NCBI GenBank assembly: GCA_963730535.1
Contig: CAVSRU010000003.1
Location: 248,001 to 312,000 of the forward strand
Source of the DNA: DASSUW01 sp963730535
GTDB lineage: Bacteria; Actinomycetota; Thermoleophilia; Solirubrobacterales; Solirubrobacteraceae
DNA: 64,000 nt
Reading direction: 5' to 3'
Shown: positions 49,473 to 57,872 of the stretch, piece by piece
Numbering within the stretch: the stretch's first letter is position 1
How the letters are laid out: every line of letters begins with the position of its first letter
Translations under genes and position numbers: made by a program
Notes under the pieces: model-generated
Database searches by the model: none
Told to the model about the DNA's origin: nothing
The model's input: only the letters and a program-made list of their open reading frames with translations

Positions 49473-50327
49473 GTGCGGATCGCTCTCGCCGCCAACCGCG
49501 CCTCGGGCGGCGGACTCGATCCCGAGCCGCTGGCTTCCGCCATGCGCGAGCACGGCGCCGAGGTCACGGTCTGCTCGTGCGAGCCCGACGACCTGAACCA
49601 GATCGAGGCGAGCCGTCCCGACCGCGTCGTGGTGGCGGGCGGCGACGGGACCGTCGGCCCGGTGGCGGAGCTCGCCGGCCGCCTCGACGTGCCGCTCGGG
49701 GTGATCCCGACCGGCACCGCCAACGACTTCGCGCGCGCCTACGGGCTGCCCGATGACCCGCAGGAGGCGGCCGTGCTGGCCGCCACCGGCGAGCACACCA
49801 GACCGCTGGAGCTGGGCCGCCTGTCCGATGGCCGGCCGTTCGTGAACGTGGCCAGCGCCGGCCTCGCGTCGGTCGCCGCCCGCAATGCGCAGCCGCTCAA
49901 GCCCCGCCTCGGACCGCTCGCCTACGGCGTGGGAGCCGCCCGTGCGGCGGCCAGCGAGGCGCCGCTCCGCGCGACGGTCCGGGTCGACGGCCGCACGGTC
50001 TTCGACGGCCGCAGCTGGCAGGCCATCGTGGCCGTCAGCGGGGCCTTCGGTGGCGGCTCGGGCGTCGCCGAGGCCGACCCTGACGACGGGCGGCTCGACG
50101 TCGTCGTGCTGCCTTCCGGGTCGCGGCTCGGGCTGGCCCGCCGCGCCTGGGGCCTGCGCACGCAGACGATCGCGAGCCAGCGCGACGTGGAGCACCATCA
50201 GGGACACGTCGTCGAGGTGGACCTCCAGCCCAGCGCCGAGCTCAACGTCGACGGCGAGATCCGCAAGGGCGGCCTCGACCGGGTGACGGTGGAGCCGCGG
50301 GCCTTCAGGCTCGTGGTGCCCGCTTGA
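49473..50327 (+). CDS. Diacylglycerol/sphingosine kinase-like lipid kinase
   Basis: A 284-residue protein from GTG 49473. It has the ATP-binding motif VVVAGGDGTVGPVAELAG, GVIPTGTANDFARAYGLP and the end ELNVDGEIRKGG, all standard for the DAGK catalytic family (YegS/DgkB-like). The first strand reads RIALAANRASGGG, where the GG replaces the usual glycine-rich phosphate loop. It would phosphorylate a lipid such as diacylglycerol at the membrane. Its stop is two bases from the converging ftsH-like stop. Confidence 0.88.
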   Translation: MRIALAANRASGGGLDPEPLASAMREHGAEVTVCSCEPDDLNQIEASRPDRVVVAGGDGTVGPVAELAGRLDVPLGVIPTGTANDFARAYGLPDDPQEAAVLAATGEHTRPLELGRLSDGRPFVNVASAGLASVAARNAQPLKPRLGPLAYGVGAARAAASEAPLRATVRVDGRTVFDGRSWQAIVAVSGAFGGGSGVAEADPDDGRLDVVVLPSGSRLGLARRAWGLRTQTIASQRDVEHHQGHVVEVDLQPSAELNVDGEIRKGGLDRVTVEPRAFRLVVPA

Positions 50328-50328
50328 G

Positions 50329-51816
50329 TCAGTGGCGCTGCTGCGCGCGCAGCGCGGCGACGACCCGGAGCCGCGGCACGCCGTCCATGATGCGATCGAT
50401 GTCGGTGCGCTCGAGCACCTCGTTGCGCAGGAGCTCGCCGGCAAGCTCGTCGAGCTGCTTGCGGTGCTCGCTGATCAGGCGCGAAGCGGCCCGCATCGCC
50501 TGATCAGCGAGGTGCTGCTGCTCCTGATCGCGCAGCTCCCGCGTGCGGTCCGACACCGCGCCGCCCTCGGCCGAGACCCGGAGCGACATGATCGAGGTGC
50601 CCATCGCGTACTCGTGCACCATCTCGCGCGAGATCTCCGCCACCCGGCGCAGGTCGTCGGAGGCGCCGGTCGTGATCGCCCCGAACACGATCTCCTCGGC
50701 CGCGCGACCGCCGAGCAGCACGGTCATGTAGTCGATCAGCTCCTCGCGCGTCTTCAGGTAGCGATCCTCCTCCGGGAGGTTCAGCGTGTAGCCGAGGGCT
50801 CGCCCGCGGGGGACGATCGAGATCTTGTGCACGCGGTCCACGCCGGGCAGGAGCTCGGCGCACAGCGCGTGGCCCGCCTCGTGGAAGGCCACCACCCGCC
50901 GCTCGTGGTCGTTGAGCGCGCGACGCGACTGCATGCCGGCCACGACCCGCTCGACGGCGTGGTCGAAGTCGATGTGCTCGATCGACGTGCGCCGGTCGCG
51001 GGCGGCGAAGATCGCGGCCTCGTTGCAGATGTTGGCGAGGTCGGCGCCGGTGAAGCCAGAGCTCTGGCGCGCGATCATCGGCAGATCGCAGCCCGCGCCC
51101 AGCGGCTTGTTCTGCGTGTGGACGCGCAGGATCGCCTCGCGGCCGGAGACGTCGGGCGGCGAGACGAACACCTGGCGGTCGAAGCGCCCGGGCCGCAGGA
51201 GCGCCGGGTCGAGCTTCTCGAGCAGGTTGGACGCGGCGATGACCACGAGGTCGCCGCTGGTGTTGAAGCCGTCCATCTCGACCAGCAGCTGGTTGAGCGT
51301 CTGCTCACGCTCGCCGTTGTTGTCGGACCCGCGCTGACCGCCCACGGCGTCGATCTCGTCGATGAAGATGATCGCCGGGCGATGCTCGCGGGCGATCGCG
51401 AACAGCCGGCGGATGCGCGCGGCGCCGAGCCCGGCGAACATCTCCACGAAGGCGGCTGCGCTCTGGGAGAAGAAGTGGGCGCCGGACTCGTGGGCGACGG
51501 CCTTGGCGAGCAGCGTCTTGCCGGTGCCGGGCGGGCCGTGCAGGAGGATGCCCTTCGGAACCTTGGCGCCGAGGCGGCGGAACCGCTCGGGGTCCTGGAG
51601 GAACTCGACGACCTCGCGCAGCTCCGCCTTCGCCTCCTCGACGCCGGCCACGCCCTCCCAGGCCACCGAATCGCTCGACTCAGGCTTGATCTGCTGCGGC
51701 TTGGTCCGCGGCATCAGCTTCATCGTCCGCCAGATGAAGAACACCAGCAGCCCCATGAAGATGATCGGAGCCCACGTGATGATCCAGCTCTCGATCTGGT
51801 ACCAAGCGACGGCCAT
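50329..51816 (-). CDS. ftsH: FtsH-type AAA+ metalloprotease, short form
   Basis: A 495-residue protein. One N-terminal hydrophobic helix (IITWAPIIFMGLLVFFIWRT) is followed by the AAA module: Walker A GPPGTGKTLLAKAVA, pore loop FVEMFAGLGAARIRRLF, Walker B IIFIDEIDAVGGQRG, and arginine fingers LLRPGRFDRQVFV. The zinc protease motif is FHEAGHALCAELLP with the later Asp in TTGASDDLRRV. Canonical FtsH has two helices around a periplasmic domain and is 600 or more residues; here both the first helix and that domain are absent. It is likely a specialised paralogue. A CATACT -10 lies seven bases before ATG 51816. Confidence 0.9.
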   Translation of the reverse strand: MAVAWYQIESWIITWAPIIFMGLLVFFIWRTMKLMPRTKPQQIKPESSDSVAWEGVAGVEEAKAELREVVEFLQDPERFRRLGAKVPKGILLHGPPGTGKTLLAKAVAHESGAHFFSQSAAAFVEMFAGLGAARIRRLFAIAREHRPAIIFIDEIDAVGGQRGSDNNGEREQTLNQLLVEMDGFNTSGDLVVIAASNLLEKLDPALLRPGRFDRQVFVSPPDVSGREAILRVHTQNKPLGAGCDLPMIARQSSGFTGADLANICNEAAIFAARDRRTSIEHIDFDHAVERVVAGMQSRRALNDHERRVVAFHEAGHALCAELLPGVDRVHKISIVPRGRALGYTLNLPEEDRYLKTREELIDYMTVLLGGRAAEEIVFGAITTGASDDLRRVAEISREMVHEYAMGTSIMSLRVSAEGGAVSDRTRELRDQEQQHLADQAMRAASRLISEHRKQLDELAGELLRNEVLERTDIDRIMDGVPRLRVVAALRAQQRH

Positions 51817-51822
51817 ACCGGG

Positions 51823-51866
51823 AGTATGCCCCTTAGGCAGGATTCCGGACTAGGGTCTGGACCCTA
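51823..51866 (-). promoter_or_regulatory. Leaderless promoter and upstream palindrome of ftsH
   Basis: On the minus strand CATACT (51828-51823) places the transcript start at the A of ATG 51816. Upstream, TAGGGTC-TG-GACCCTA (51851-51866) is a perfect 16-base palindrome at about -35 to -50, a typical activator or repressor position; it overlaps the stop codon of the DUF1385 gene. Confidence 0.5.
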
Positions 51867-52664
51867 TAGGTCGGGCGCCGGCTCGACGCGAAGGATCTCC
51901 GCGAGGGCCGCGCGGCCGACCTCGAGCTGGCGCTCGTCGGGCTCGCGCGTGCCGACCGCGCGCTGGAGCTCGAATCCGGGCCGGCGCAGCGCGCGGGCGA
52001 GCGGCGAGCCGGCGTGGCGCTCGCACCAGGCGAAGACCTCCACCGCCGCGGCCGTGGACGCCACGGCGACGCCGGCGCCGGCCACGGGGCCGGGCCGCTC
52101 GAGCACGCGGCGCACCAGGAGCGCGCCCGCGAGGTTGGACGCCAGCAGCGGGGTGACGAGGTGCGAGCCGCAGCGGTCGTGCTCCTTGGCGGCGTCCGCG
52201 GCGTCCGGAGCGTCGGACTCGTAGGCGGCGATCGCCTTGTGCTCGACGCCGTGGTAGGCGGCCAGCTCGCCGCCGCGCAACGCCAGCACGGCGGGGGCGA
52301 GGGACAGCGCGGCGGCGGCGGCCTCGGCGGTGGGGCCGGGCAGGCGGCGGCGCAGGACCGCGCCGGCCAGCGACGCGCCCGCCGCCACGCCGAGCACGGA
52401 GGGGTTCTCGAACGGGAGCTTGGCCTGGGGCAGCGCGCGCTTGACCAGCGGGATCACGAGGAACGCCTCGCCGAGGCGCACCACGCCGCGCACGCCCGGC
52501 ACGTCGCCGGCCGCCTTCAGCCGCGGCTTGCGGCCGGAGGCCGTCCGGATCTCGCCGGCGTCGTCGCGCACCGAAGCGGCCCAGTGCGTCGGCCCGTGCA
52601 CCAGCAGCCCGTTGCGCAGGGCCATGCCCCCGAGCCGGAGCTTTCCTTCCTTGACGGGACTCAC
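51864..52664 (-). CDS. DUF1385 membrane protein (YqhQ-like)
   Basis: A 266-residue protein from GTG 52664, overlapping the M20 peptidase stop (GTGA). It starts LRLGGMALRNGLLVHGP and contains the DUF1385 hallmark LAAYHGVEHKAIAAYE, followed by DRCGSHLVTPLL. There are several hydrophobic stretches. The hallmark His/Glu cluster suggests a metal site. The function is unknown. Its stop codon is inside the palindrome upstream of ftsH. Confidence 0.85.
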   Translation of the reverse strand: MSPVKEGKLRLGGMALRNGLLVHGPTHWAASVRDDAGEIRTASGRKPRLKAAGDVPGVRGVVRLGEAFLVIPLVKRALPQAKLPFENPSVLGVAAGASLAGAVLRRRLPGPTAEAAAAALSLAPAVLALRGGELAAYHGVEHKAIAAYESDAPDAADAAKEHDRCGSHLVTPLLASNLAGALLVRRVLERPGPVAGAGVAVASTAAAVEVFAWCERHAGSPLARALRRPGFELQRAVGTREPDERQLEVGRAALAEILRVEPAPDL

Positions 52665-53950
52665 AGCAGTCTCCTCGGCAGGTCGATGAAGAAGTCGGTC
52701 GCGAACGCAAGGTCGCGGAGGTCGATGCGCTCGTCGCTCGAGTGCACGAGCGGCCACGTGTCGTAGAGCGTCTGGTGGCGATGGGGGAAGAAGCCGTAGG
52801 CGACGCAGTCGGGGAACGCCGCGCGGAACCAGCGTGAGTCGGTGAAGGCGGGGAGCACGATGGGGACGGTCTCGGCGTCCGGTTCCTGCTCGCCGACCCA
52901 GGCCCGGATCGCGTCCATCAGCGGCGAGTCGATCGGAGAGCGGTTCCCCACCACCTGCTCCATGAAGTCGACCTCGAGGCCGTCGCGGGCGCCGACCAGC
53001 TCGCGCACGCGCGCCATCGTCTCCTCGCCCTCCATCCCGGGCGGCACGCGGCAGTCGACCTGCAGCTCGGCGTGAGCGGGGATCACGTTGATCTTCTCGG
53101 AGGCGAAGATGCGGGTGGGGACGGCGGTCACCCGCAACGTCGGCTCGACCATGACGGCCAGACGCGGCTCGGTGGCGCGGATGCTCGCCACCGCCGCCGC
53201 GGGGTCGCTGGGATCCTCGTGCAGCGCCTCGAGCAGCGCGCGCGGCTCCTCGACGACGTCGAAGCCGGCCTGGTGGCTGCCGAGCCGCTCGATCACGGGG
53301 GCGAGCTTGAGCAGCGCGTTGTCGCCGACGCCGGGGACGGACGCGTGGCCGGCCTTGCCGCTGGCGCGGACGGTGAAGCGGAACGTGCCCTTCTCCGCGC
53401 AGCAGACGCCGAACAGCCGGCGGTCGCCATAGGGCATCACCGCGCCGCCGCCCTCGTTCACGAGCCAGTCGACGCGCACCACGTCGGGACGCTGCTCGGT
53501 GAGCCATTGCGCCCCGAGCCGCCCGCCGACCTCCTCGTCGGCGACCGAGATGATCTTCAGCTCACCCTTGGCGGGGCGCCAGCCGCTGCGGGCCAGCGTG
53601 GCGGCGGCGACGAGCTCGGCCGCCGTCTGCGACTTCATGTCGAGCGCGCCGCGGCCCCACAGGTAGCCGTCGGCGATGTCGCCCGACCAGGGGTCGTGGC
53701 TCCAGTCGCCGGGGTCGGCGAGCACGGTGTCGACGTGCGAGAGATAGCCGAGGACGGGCCCGGGCTCTTCGCCCGTGAGCCGAGCGACGAGGTTGGGGCG
53801 GTCGGGCTCGGCGCCGAGCAGCTCGACCTCGAGACCGGCCTCACGGAGATAGCCGGCGATCCACTCCTGGCACTCGCGCTCGTTCCCCGGCGGGTTGACC
53901 GTGTCGAACCGGATGAGCCGCGCGAGGACGTCGGCTGTCTCGTCCTGCAT
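52661..53950 (-). CDS. M20 family metallopeptidase (ArgE/DapE/Acy1-like)
   Basis: A 429-residue protein from ATG 53950. Metal-site motifs are GYLSHVDTV, WGRGALDMKSQTAAEL and ISVADEEVGGRLGAQWL, followed by the dimerisation domain with GKAGHASVPG and the final ligand His in WPLVHSSDERI. The family hydrolyses N-acyl amino acids, dipeptides or succinyl-diaminopimelate; the precise substrate is not determined. Repeat copy 2 begins 31 bases upstream of its start codon. Confidence 0.88.
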   Translation of the reverse strand: MQDETADVLARLIRFDTVNPPGNERECQEWIAGYLREAGLEVELLGAEPDRPNLVARLTGEEPGPVLGYLSHVDTVLADPGDWSHDPWSGDIADGYLWGRGALDMKSQTAAELVAAATLARSGWRPAKGELKIISVADEEVGGRLGAQWLTEQRPDVVRVDWLVNEGGGAVMPYGDRRLFGVCCAEKGTFRFTVRASGKAGHASVPGVGDNALLKLAPVIERLGSHQAGFDVVEEPRALLEALHEDPSDPAAAVASIRATEPRLAVMVEPTLRVTAVPTRIFASEKINVIPAHAELQVDCRVPPGMEGEETMARVRELVGARDGLEVDFMEQVVGNRSPIDSPLMDAIRAWVGEQEPDAETVPIVLPAFTDSRWFRAAFPDCVAYGFFPHRHQTLYDTWPLVHSSDERIDLRDLAFATDFFIDLPRRLL

Positions 53951-53981
53951 CGCCGGCTGATGCTAGTTGGTGGCAGCTCGG

Positions 53982-54238
53982 GCGAACGTCAACTGCGCTG
54001 GGTAGGGAGAGTGGGGGTGCCAAAGGGGACAATGGTCCCTCCTCCGAGCAGTTCGTGGCCGGTTAGGAGCCGTAGCGGCTCACAAGTGGACACGCGACCC
54101 GTTCCCGGAGGGTGATTGTCCACTTAGGAGCCGTAGCGGCGCATAAGTGGACAACCACGGCCGAACGAGATCGCCATTGTCCGGTTCTGCACGCCCGCCG
54201 GCTCCCCAGCCTCCCTACCCAGCCGCCGTTGACGTTCG
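53982..54238. repeat. Intergenic palindromic repeat element, copy 2
   Basis: A 257-bp element between the M20 peptidase start and the chrA stop. The ends match copy 1: GCGAACGTCAACTGCG at 53982 and the inverse AGCCGCCGTTGACGTTCG ending at 54238, directly against the chrA TAA. Internal shared blocks are GGGAC-AATG-GTCCC (54026-54039) and a GGCCGGTTAGGAGCCGTAGC-type block. This copy has an extra internal unit, absent from copy 1, formed by the hairpin at 54116-54154. No open frame is carried. Confidence 0.85.
54116..54154. repeat. Nested hairpin inside repeat copy 2
   Basis: TTGTCCACTTA (54116-54126) and TAAGTGGACAA (54144-54154) are perfect 11-base inverted arms. The 17-base loop itself contains GCCG-TAG-CGGC, so the structure is a hairpin on a hairpin. 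The right arm and loop repeat the unit seen once in copy 1 (16557-16580) and once earlier in copy 2, so copy 2 appears to have gained an inverted duplicate. Confidence 0.75.
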
Positions 54239-55378
54239 TTATGGGACCGGCAACCCGGCAAGCACCGCGACCAGCCCGGCAACCGCCCCACTCACCAGCG
54301 CCCAGAACGGCGACAGCCGCACCACGAGCACCGCCGCCCCGCCGAGCACCGCGTACTGCCACGCCTCCTCCAACGCCGCAAACAGCGGCACCGCGACGCC
54401 GAGGACGGCCCCGGCGGCGGCCGGGCCGGCCCCGTCGAGGAACGCCCGCGTGCCTGTGGAGCTGCGCAGCCGCTCGAACCGCGCGCCGGTCAGGGCCACC
54501 ACCAGGAACGACGGCGCGAACGCGACGGCGGCGGCGAGCAGCGCGCCCGGCAGCCCCGCCGCCGCCCACCCGACCATCGCCACCGTCTGCACGACCGGTC
54601 CGGGCGTGAGCTGCCCGAAGGCGACGGCGTCGGCGAACTCGCCGCGCGTCATCCACCCGTAGGCGTCGACCGCGTCGGCCTGCATGAGCGGGATGATCAC
54701 GAAGCCTCCGCCGTAGGAGAGCGCGCCGACCTTGAACGCCGTCCAGGCGAGGGCCGGGAGCGCGGCGGCGCCGGTGGCGCCGAGCAGCACGAGCGCCATG
54801 GGCCACGCGTGCAGAGCCGCGCCCGCGCGGCGCCGCCAGGCCAGCTCGACGAACCCGCAGGCGAGCAGCACGAGCACGAGGCCGGTACCGGCGAAGATCG
54901 CGGCGGCCGCTCCGGCGAGCAGGTAGAGCGCGGTCCGTGCGCGGGCTCCCCCGTGCCTGCCCGCGAGGCTCGCGCGCGCGAAGTCGATTCCCACGCGCAC
55001 GACCACCGCGACGACCGCGGCGGCCGCTCCCGCGCCGATCCCCTCGACCCACGTGGGCGGCGACTCGGACAGCGCGACGGCCGAGATCGCGAGGATGATG
55101 AGCAGCCCCGGGAGGATGAACGCCAGCCCGCCCGCGATCGCGCCGGCGAGTCCGGCAAGCCGGTGGGCGCAGTAGATCGCCAGCTGTGTCGAGCCGGGGC
55201 CGGGGATGAGCTGGGTCGCCGCGTTCGCGTCCTCGAACTCGCGGGCGTCGATCCACCGGCGCTGCTCGACGGTCAGCTCCCGCAGCAGCGCGACCTGCGC
55301 CGGCGGACCGCCGAAACTCAGCGCGCCGAGCCGCGCCCACTCCCGCACAACCGTGCTGATCGGGACGGTCCGCTCCAT
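54239..55378 (-). CDS. chrA: Chromate transporter ChrA
   Basis: A 379-residue protein made of two homologous CHR domains. The first has LGALSFGGPPAQVALLREL and ATQLIPGPGSTQLAIYCAHR, the second KVGALSYGGGFVIIPLMQAD and VAFGQLTPGPVVQTVAMVGW; both carry the family FGG/YGG and PGP motifs. About ten hydrophobic helices are present. It exports chromate, or possibly sulfate or other anions, driven by the membrane potential. Its stop codon directly abuts repeat copy 2. Confidence 0.92.
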   Translation of the reverse strand: MERTVPISTVVREWARLGALSFGGPPAQVALLRELTVEQRRWIDAREFEDANAATQLIPGPGSTQLAIYCAHRLAGLAGAIAGGLAFILPGLLIILAISAVALSESPPTWVEGIGAGAAAAVVAVVVRVGIDFARASLAGRHGGARARTALYLLAGAAAAIFAGTGLVLVLLACGFVELAWRRRAGAALHAWPMALVLLGATGAAALPALAWTAFKVGALSYGGGFVIIPLMQADAVDAYGWMTRGEFADAVAFGQLTPGPVVQTVAMVGWAAAGLPGALLAAAVAFAPSFLVVALTGARFERLRSSTGTRAFLDGAGPAAAGAVLGVAVPLFAALEEAWQYAVLGGAAVLVVRLSPFWALVSGAVAGLVAVLAGLPVP

Positions 55379-55429
55379 GGCGCAAGCTAATCAAGGCGCT
55401 CGCGCGAGCTTGCGAGTGCGAGTAAGCCG

Positions 55430-55435
55430 CATACT
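55430..55435 (+). promoter_or_regulatory. Leaderless -10 of rarA
   Basis: CATACT ends eight bases before GTG 55443, the same arrangement as at otsB. The 64-bp divergent gap also contains the palindrome GCTCGCGCGAGC near 55398, but that sequence is so GC-rich that chance is likely. Confidence 0.45.
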
Positions 55436-55442
55436 CCTTCCC

Positions 55443-56750
55443 GTGGAGCGACTCTTCGACCCGCCCGAGAAGCGCCCTGATCACCGGCTGCCGCCCGACG
55501 GCCCGCTGGCGGCGCGCATGCGACCGCGGACGCTCGACGAGTTCGTCGGGCAGGAGCACCTGCTCGGCGAGGGGTCGGCGCTGCGGCAGGCGCTCGAGTC
55601 CGGCCGGCCTCACTCGATGGTGCTGTACGGGCCGCCGGGCACCGGGAAGACGACGCTCGCGCGGCTGGCCGCCGAGCACGCCGACGCGGCGTTCGAGGAG
55701 CTGTCGGCGGTGCAGGCCGGGCGCGCCGAGGTGCGGGAGGTGATCGCGCGCGCCGGCGAGCGCAAGCGCGGCGGCCGCTCGACGATCTTCTTCCTCGACG
55801 AGATCCACCGCTTCAACAAGGCCCAGCAGGACGCGCTCCTGCCCGCGGTCGAGGACGGCCTGGTGACGCTGATCGGGGCGACGACCGAGAACCCGTACTT
55901 CGAGGTCAACAGCGCGCTCCTCTCGCGGACGCAGATCTACGAGCTCCAGCAGCTGACGGCCGGGCAGATCGAGGGGCTCCTGCGGCGCGCGATCGAGCGC
56001 GGCGAGTGCCCGAAGGTCGGGGTCGGCGACGAGGTGATCGAGTTCCTCGCGGCGCGCGCCGGCGGCGACGCCCGGACCGCGCTCAACGCGCTCGAGCTCG
56101 CCTGCGCCACCGCGACCGGCGCCGAGGTCACGCTCGCCGACGCCGAGGACGCGATGCAGCGCAAGGCGGTGCTCTACGACAAGGGCGGCGACCAGCACTA
56201 CGACTACATCTCGGCCTGGATCAAGGCCACCCGCGGCTCCGACCCCGACGCGTCGCTGTACTACCTCGCCGCCATGCTCGAGGGCGGCGAGGACGTGCGC
56301 TTCATCGCGCGGCGCATGATCATCCTTGCGTCGGAGGACATCGGCAACGCCGATCCGCAGGCGCTCCCGATGGCCGTTGCCGCGGCGCACGCGGTCGAGC
56401 ACGTCGGCCTCCCGGAGGGCCAGTATGCGCTCGCCCAGGCCGCGATCTACCTCTCCCTGGCCCCGAAGTCGGACGCGGTCAAGCGGGCGATCGGCGAGGC
56501 GCGCGGGCACATCCGCGAGGCGGGAGCCGCCCGCCCGCCCGCGGCGCTCCAGTCCGCCGCCTACCCGGGCGCCGCCGAGCTCGGCCGCGGCGTCGCCTAC
56601 GACTACCCGCACGACCATCCGGGTCACGTCAACGCCCAGGAGCACCTCCCGCGCGGCCGCGAGGACGTCCGCTTCTACCGGCCCGACGACGCGGAAGCCG
56701 AGCTGCGCGAGCGCCTCGAGCGCATCCGCGGCGCGCGCGGGCGCCGGTGA
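55443..56750 (+). CDS. rarA: Replication-associated recombination protein A
   Basis: A 435-residue AAA+ ATPase from GTG 55443. RPRTLDEFVGQEHLLGEGSALR, Walker A YGPPGTGKTTLARLA, Walker B IFFLDEIHRFNKAQQDALL, sensor 1 LIGATTENPYFEVNSALLSR and the C-terminal tetramerisation segment (LASEDIGNADPQAL) are all present. RarA (MgsA) acts at stalled replication forks with the clamp-loader-like fold. It ends YRPDDAEAELRERLERIRG. It is next to the oxidase gene, which converges on it after four bases. Confidence 0.95.
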   Translation: MERLFDPPEKRPDHRLPPDGPLAARMRPRTLDEFVGQEHLLGEGSALRQALESGRPHSMVLYGPPGTGKTTLARLAAEHADAAFEELSAVQAGRAEVREVIARAGERKRGGRSTIFFLDEIHRFNKAQQDALLPAVEDGLVTLIGATTENPYFEVNSALLSRTQIYELQQLTAGQIEGLLRRAIERGECPKVGVGDEVIEFLAARAGGDARTALNALELACATATGAEVTLADAEDAMQRKAVLYDKGGDQHYDYISAWIKATRGSDPDASLYYLAAMLEGGEDVRFIARRMIILASEDIGNADPQALPMAVAAAHAVEHVGLPEGQYALAQAAIYLSLAPKSDAVKRAIGEARGHIREAGAARPPAALQSAAYPGAAELGRGVAYDYPHDHPGHVNAQEHLPRGREDVRFYRPDDAEAELRERLERIRGARGRR

Positions 56751-56753
56751 TGC

Positions 56754-57872
56754 TCAGGCGGCGGTCGCCGCGGCGTCGCTGAAGCGATCGGGGTCGAAGG
56801 GCGCGAGGTCGACGGCCACCGGCTCGCCGCAGTAGGTCTGGGCGAGCAGGCGCCCGGTGATGGGGCCGAGCGCCACCCCCGCGCCCTCGTGGCCGGTCGC
56901 GACCCACAGCCGCTCGACCGCCGCCGACGGCCCGATCGCGGGAAGGTGGTCCGGCAGCCACGGCCGCAGGCCTGCCCAGGCCGCGACAGGAGGGCGGTCG
57001 TCGAGCCCCGGGAACAGGCGCGCCGCGCGGGCGATCATCGCGGCGGTGACCTGCTCGTCAACCGCCGTGTCGAACCCGCGCCGCTCGCGGCTCGACCCCA
57101 CCAGGACGTCGCCGTCCCAGGTGGTCTCCACGACGGTCGTGACCTCCAGCCCGGCCGCGTCGCTGACCACGGAGGCGAGGTAGGAGCCGTCGACGACCTT
57201 GTGACGCACGTCGGCCGGCCCGGCGAGCTTCACGAGCTGCCCCTTGCGCGGCTCCACCGGGAGCCGGAGGCCGGCGGACGCGGCGAGCGCGGCGCTCCAC
57301 GGCCCGGCGGCGATCACCACCGCGCCGGCGGGGATGCGCTCTCCCGAGTCGAGGACGACGCCGCCGATCGCGACGCTCGCGACGCGGGTGTGGGTGCGGA
57401 CGTCGGGGACCTCGCGGGCGAGCATGCGGGCGATCGCCCGCGGGTCGCACTGGAGGTCGCCCGGGAAGAACGACGCGCCGTGGAGCGACCCGGTGAGCGC
57501 CGGCTCGAGCTCCCGCACCTCGTCGGCGGCGACCAGCTCTCCCTCGACACCTGCCGACCGGAGCCGTACGAGCCGCGCCGGCTCGGCCTCCCACGTCGCC
57601 GCCTCGGGATGGACGACCAGCGCGCCCTTGCGGCGGATCCGCGCCTCGTCGCCGAGCTCGTCGAACACCGCGCGGCCCGCGATGCAGAGGTCGAGATCCG
57701 GCCCTAGGTCCTTGTCGGAGCACAGCACGTTGCCCTCGCCGAGGCCCGTCGTGCCGCCGGAGACGTCGCCCGCGTCGAGGAGCAGCACGTCGACTCCCCG
57801 GACGGCGAGCTCGCGCGCCACCGCGGCGCCGACGATCCCCGCGCCCACGACGACGACCTCGCGCGCGGTCAC
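56754..57872 (-). CDS. FAD-dependent D-amino-acid oxidase/dehydrogenase (hydroxyproline pathway)
   Basis: A 372-residue DAO-family protein from GTG 57872. The FAD motif is VVVVGAGIVGAAVARELAVRG, with GTTGLGEGNVLCSD after it and the C-terminal ATGHEGAGVALGPITGRLL. Downstream of a 4-hydroxyproline epimerase, it should oxidise cis-4-hydroxy-D-proline to 1-pyrroline-4-hydroxy-2-carboxylate. Its start overlaps the epimerase stop by four bases. The assignment of substrate rests on the cluster, not on a motif. Confidence 0.82.
   Translation of the reverse strand: MTAREVVVVGAGIVGAAVARELAVRGVDVLLLDAGDVSGGTTGLGEGNVLCSDKDLGPDLDLCIAGRAVFDELGDEARIRRKGALVVHPEAATWEAEPARLVRLRSAGVEGELVAADEVRELEPALTGSLHGASFFPGDLQCDPRAIARMLAREVPDVRTHTRVASVAIGGVVLDSGERIPAGAVVIAAGPWSAALAASAGLRLPVEPRKGQLVKLAGPADVRHKVVDGSYLASVVSDAAGLEVTTVVETTWDGDVLVGSSRERRGFDTAVDEQVTAAMIARAARLFPGLDDRPPVAAWAGLRPWLPDHLPAIGPSAAVERLWVATGHEGAGVALGPITGRLLAQTYCGEPVAVDLAPFDPDRFSDAAATAA

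Noticed and set aside
55396..55412. GCTCGCGCGAGC palindrome upstream of rarA
   Set aside because: Pure CG-rich palindromes of this length are expected by chance in such a genome.
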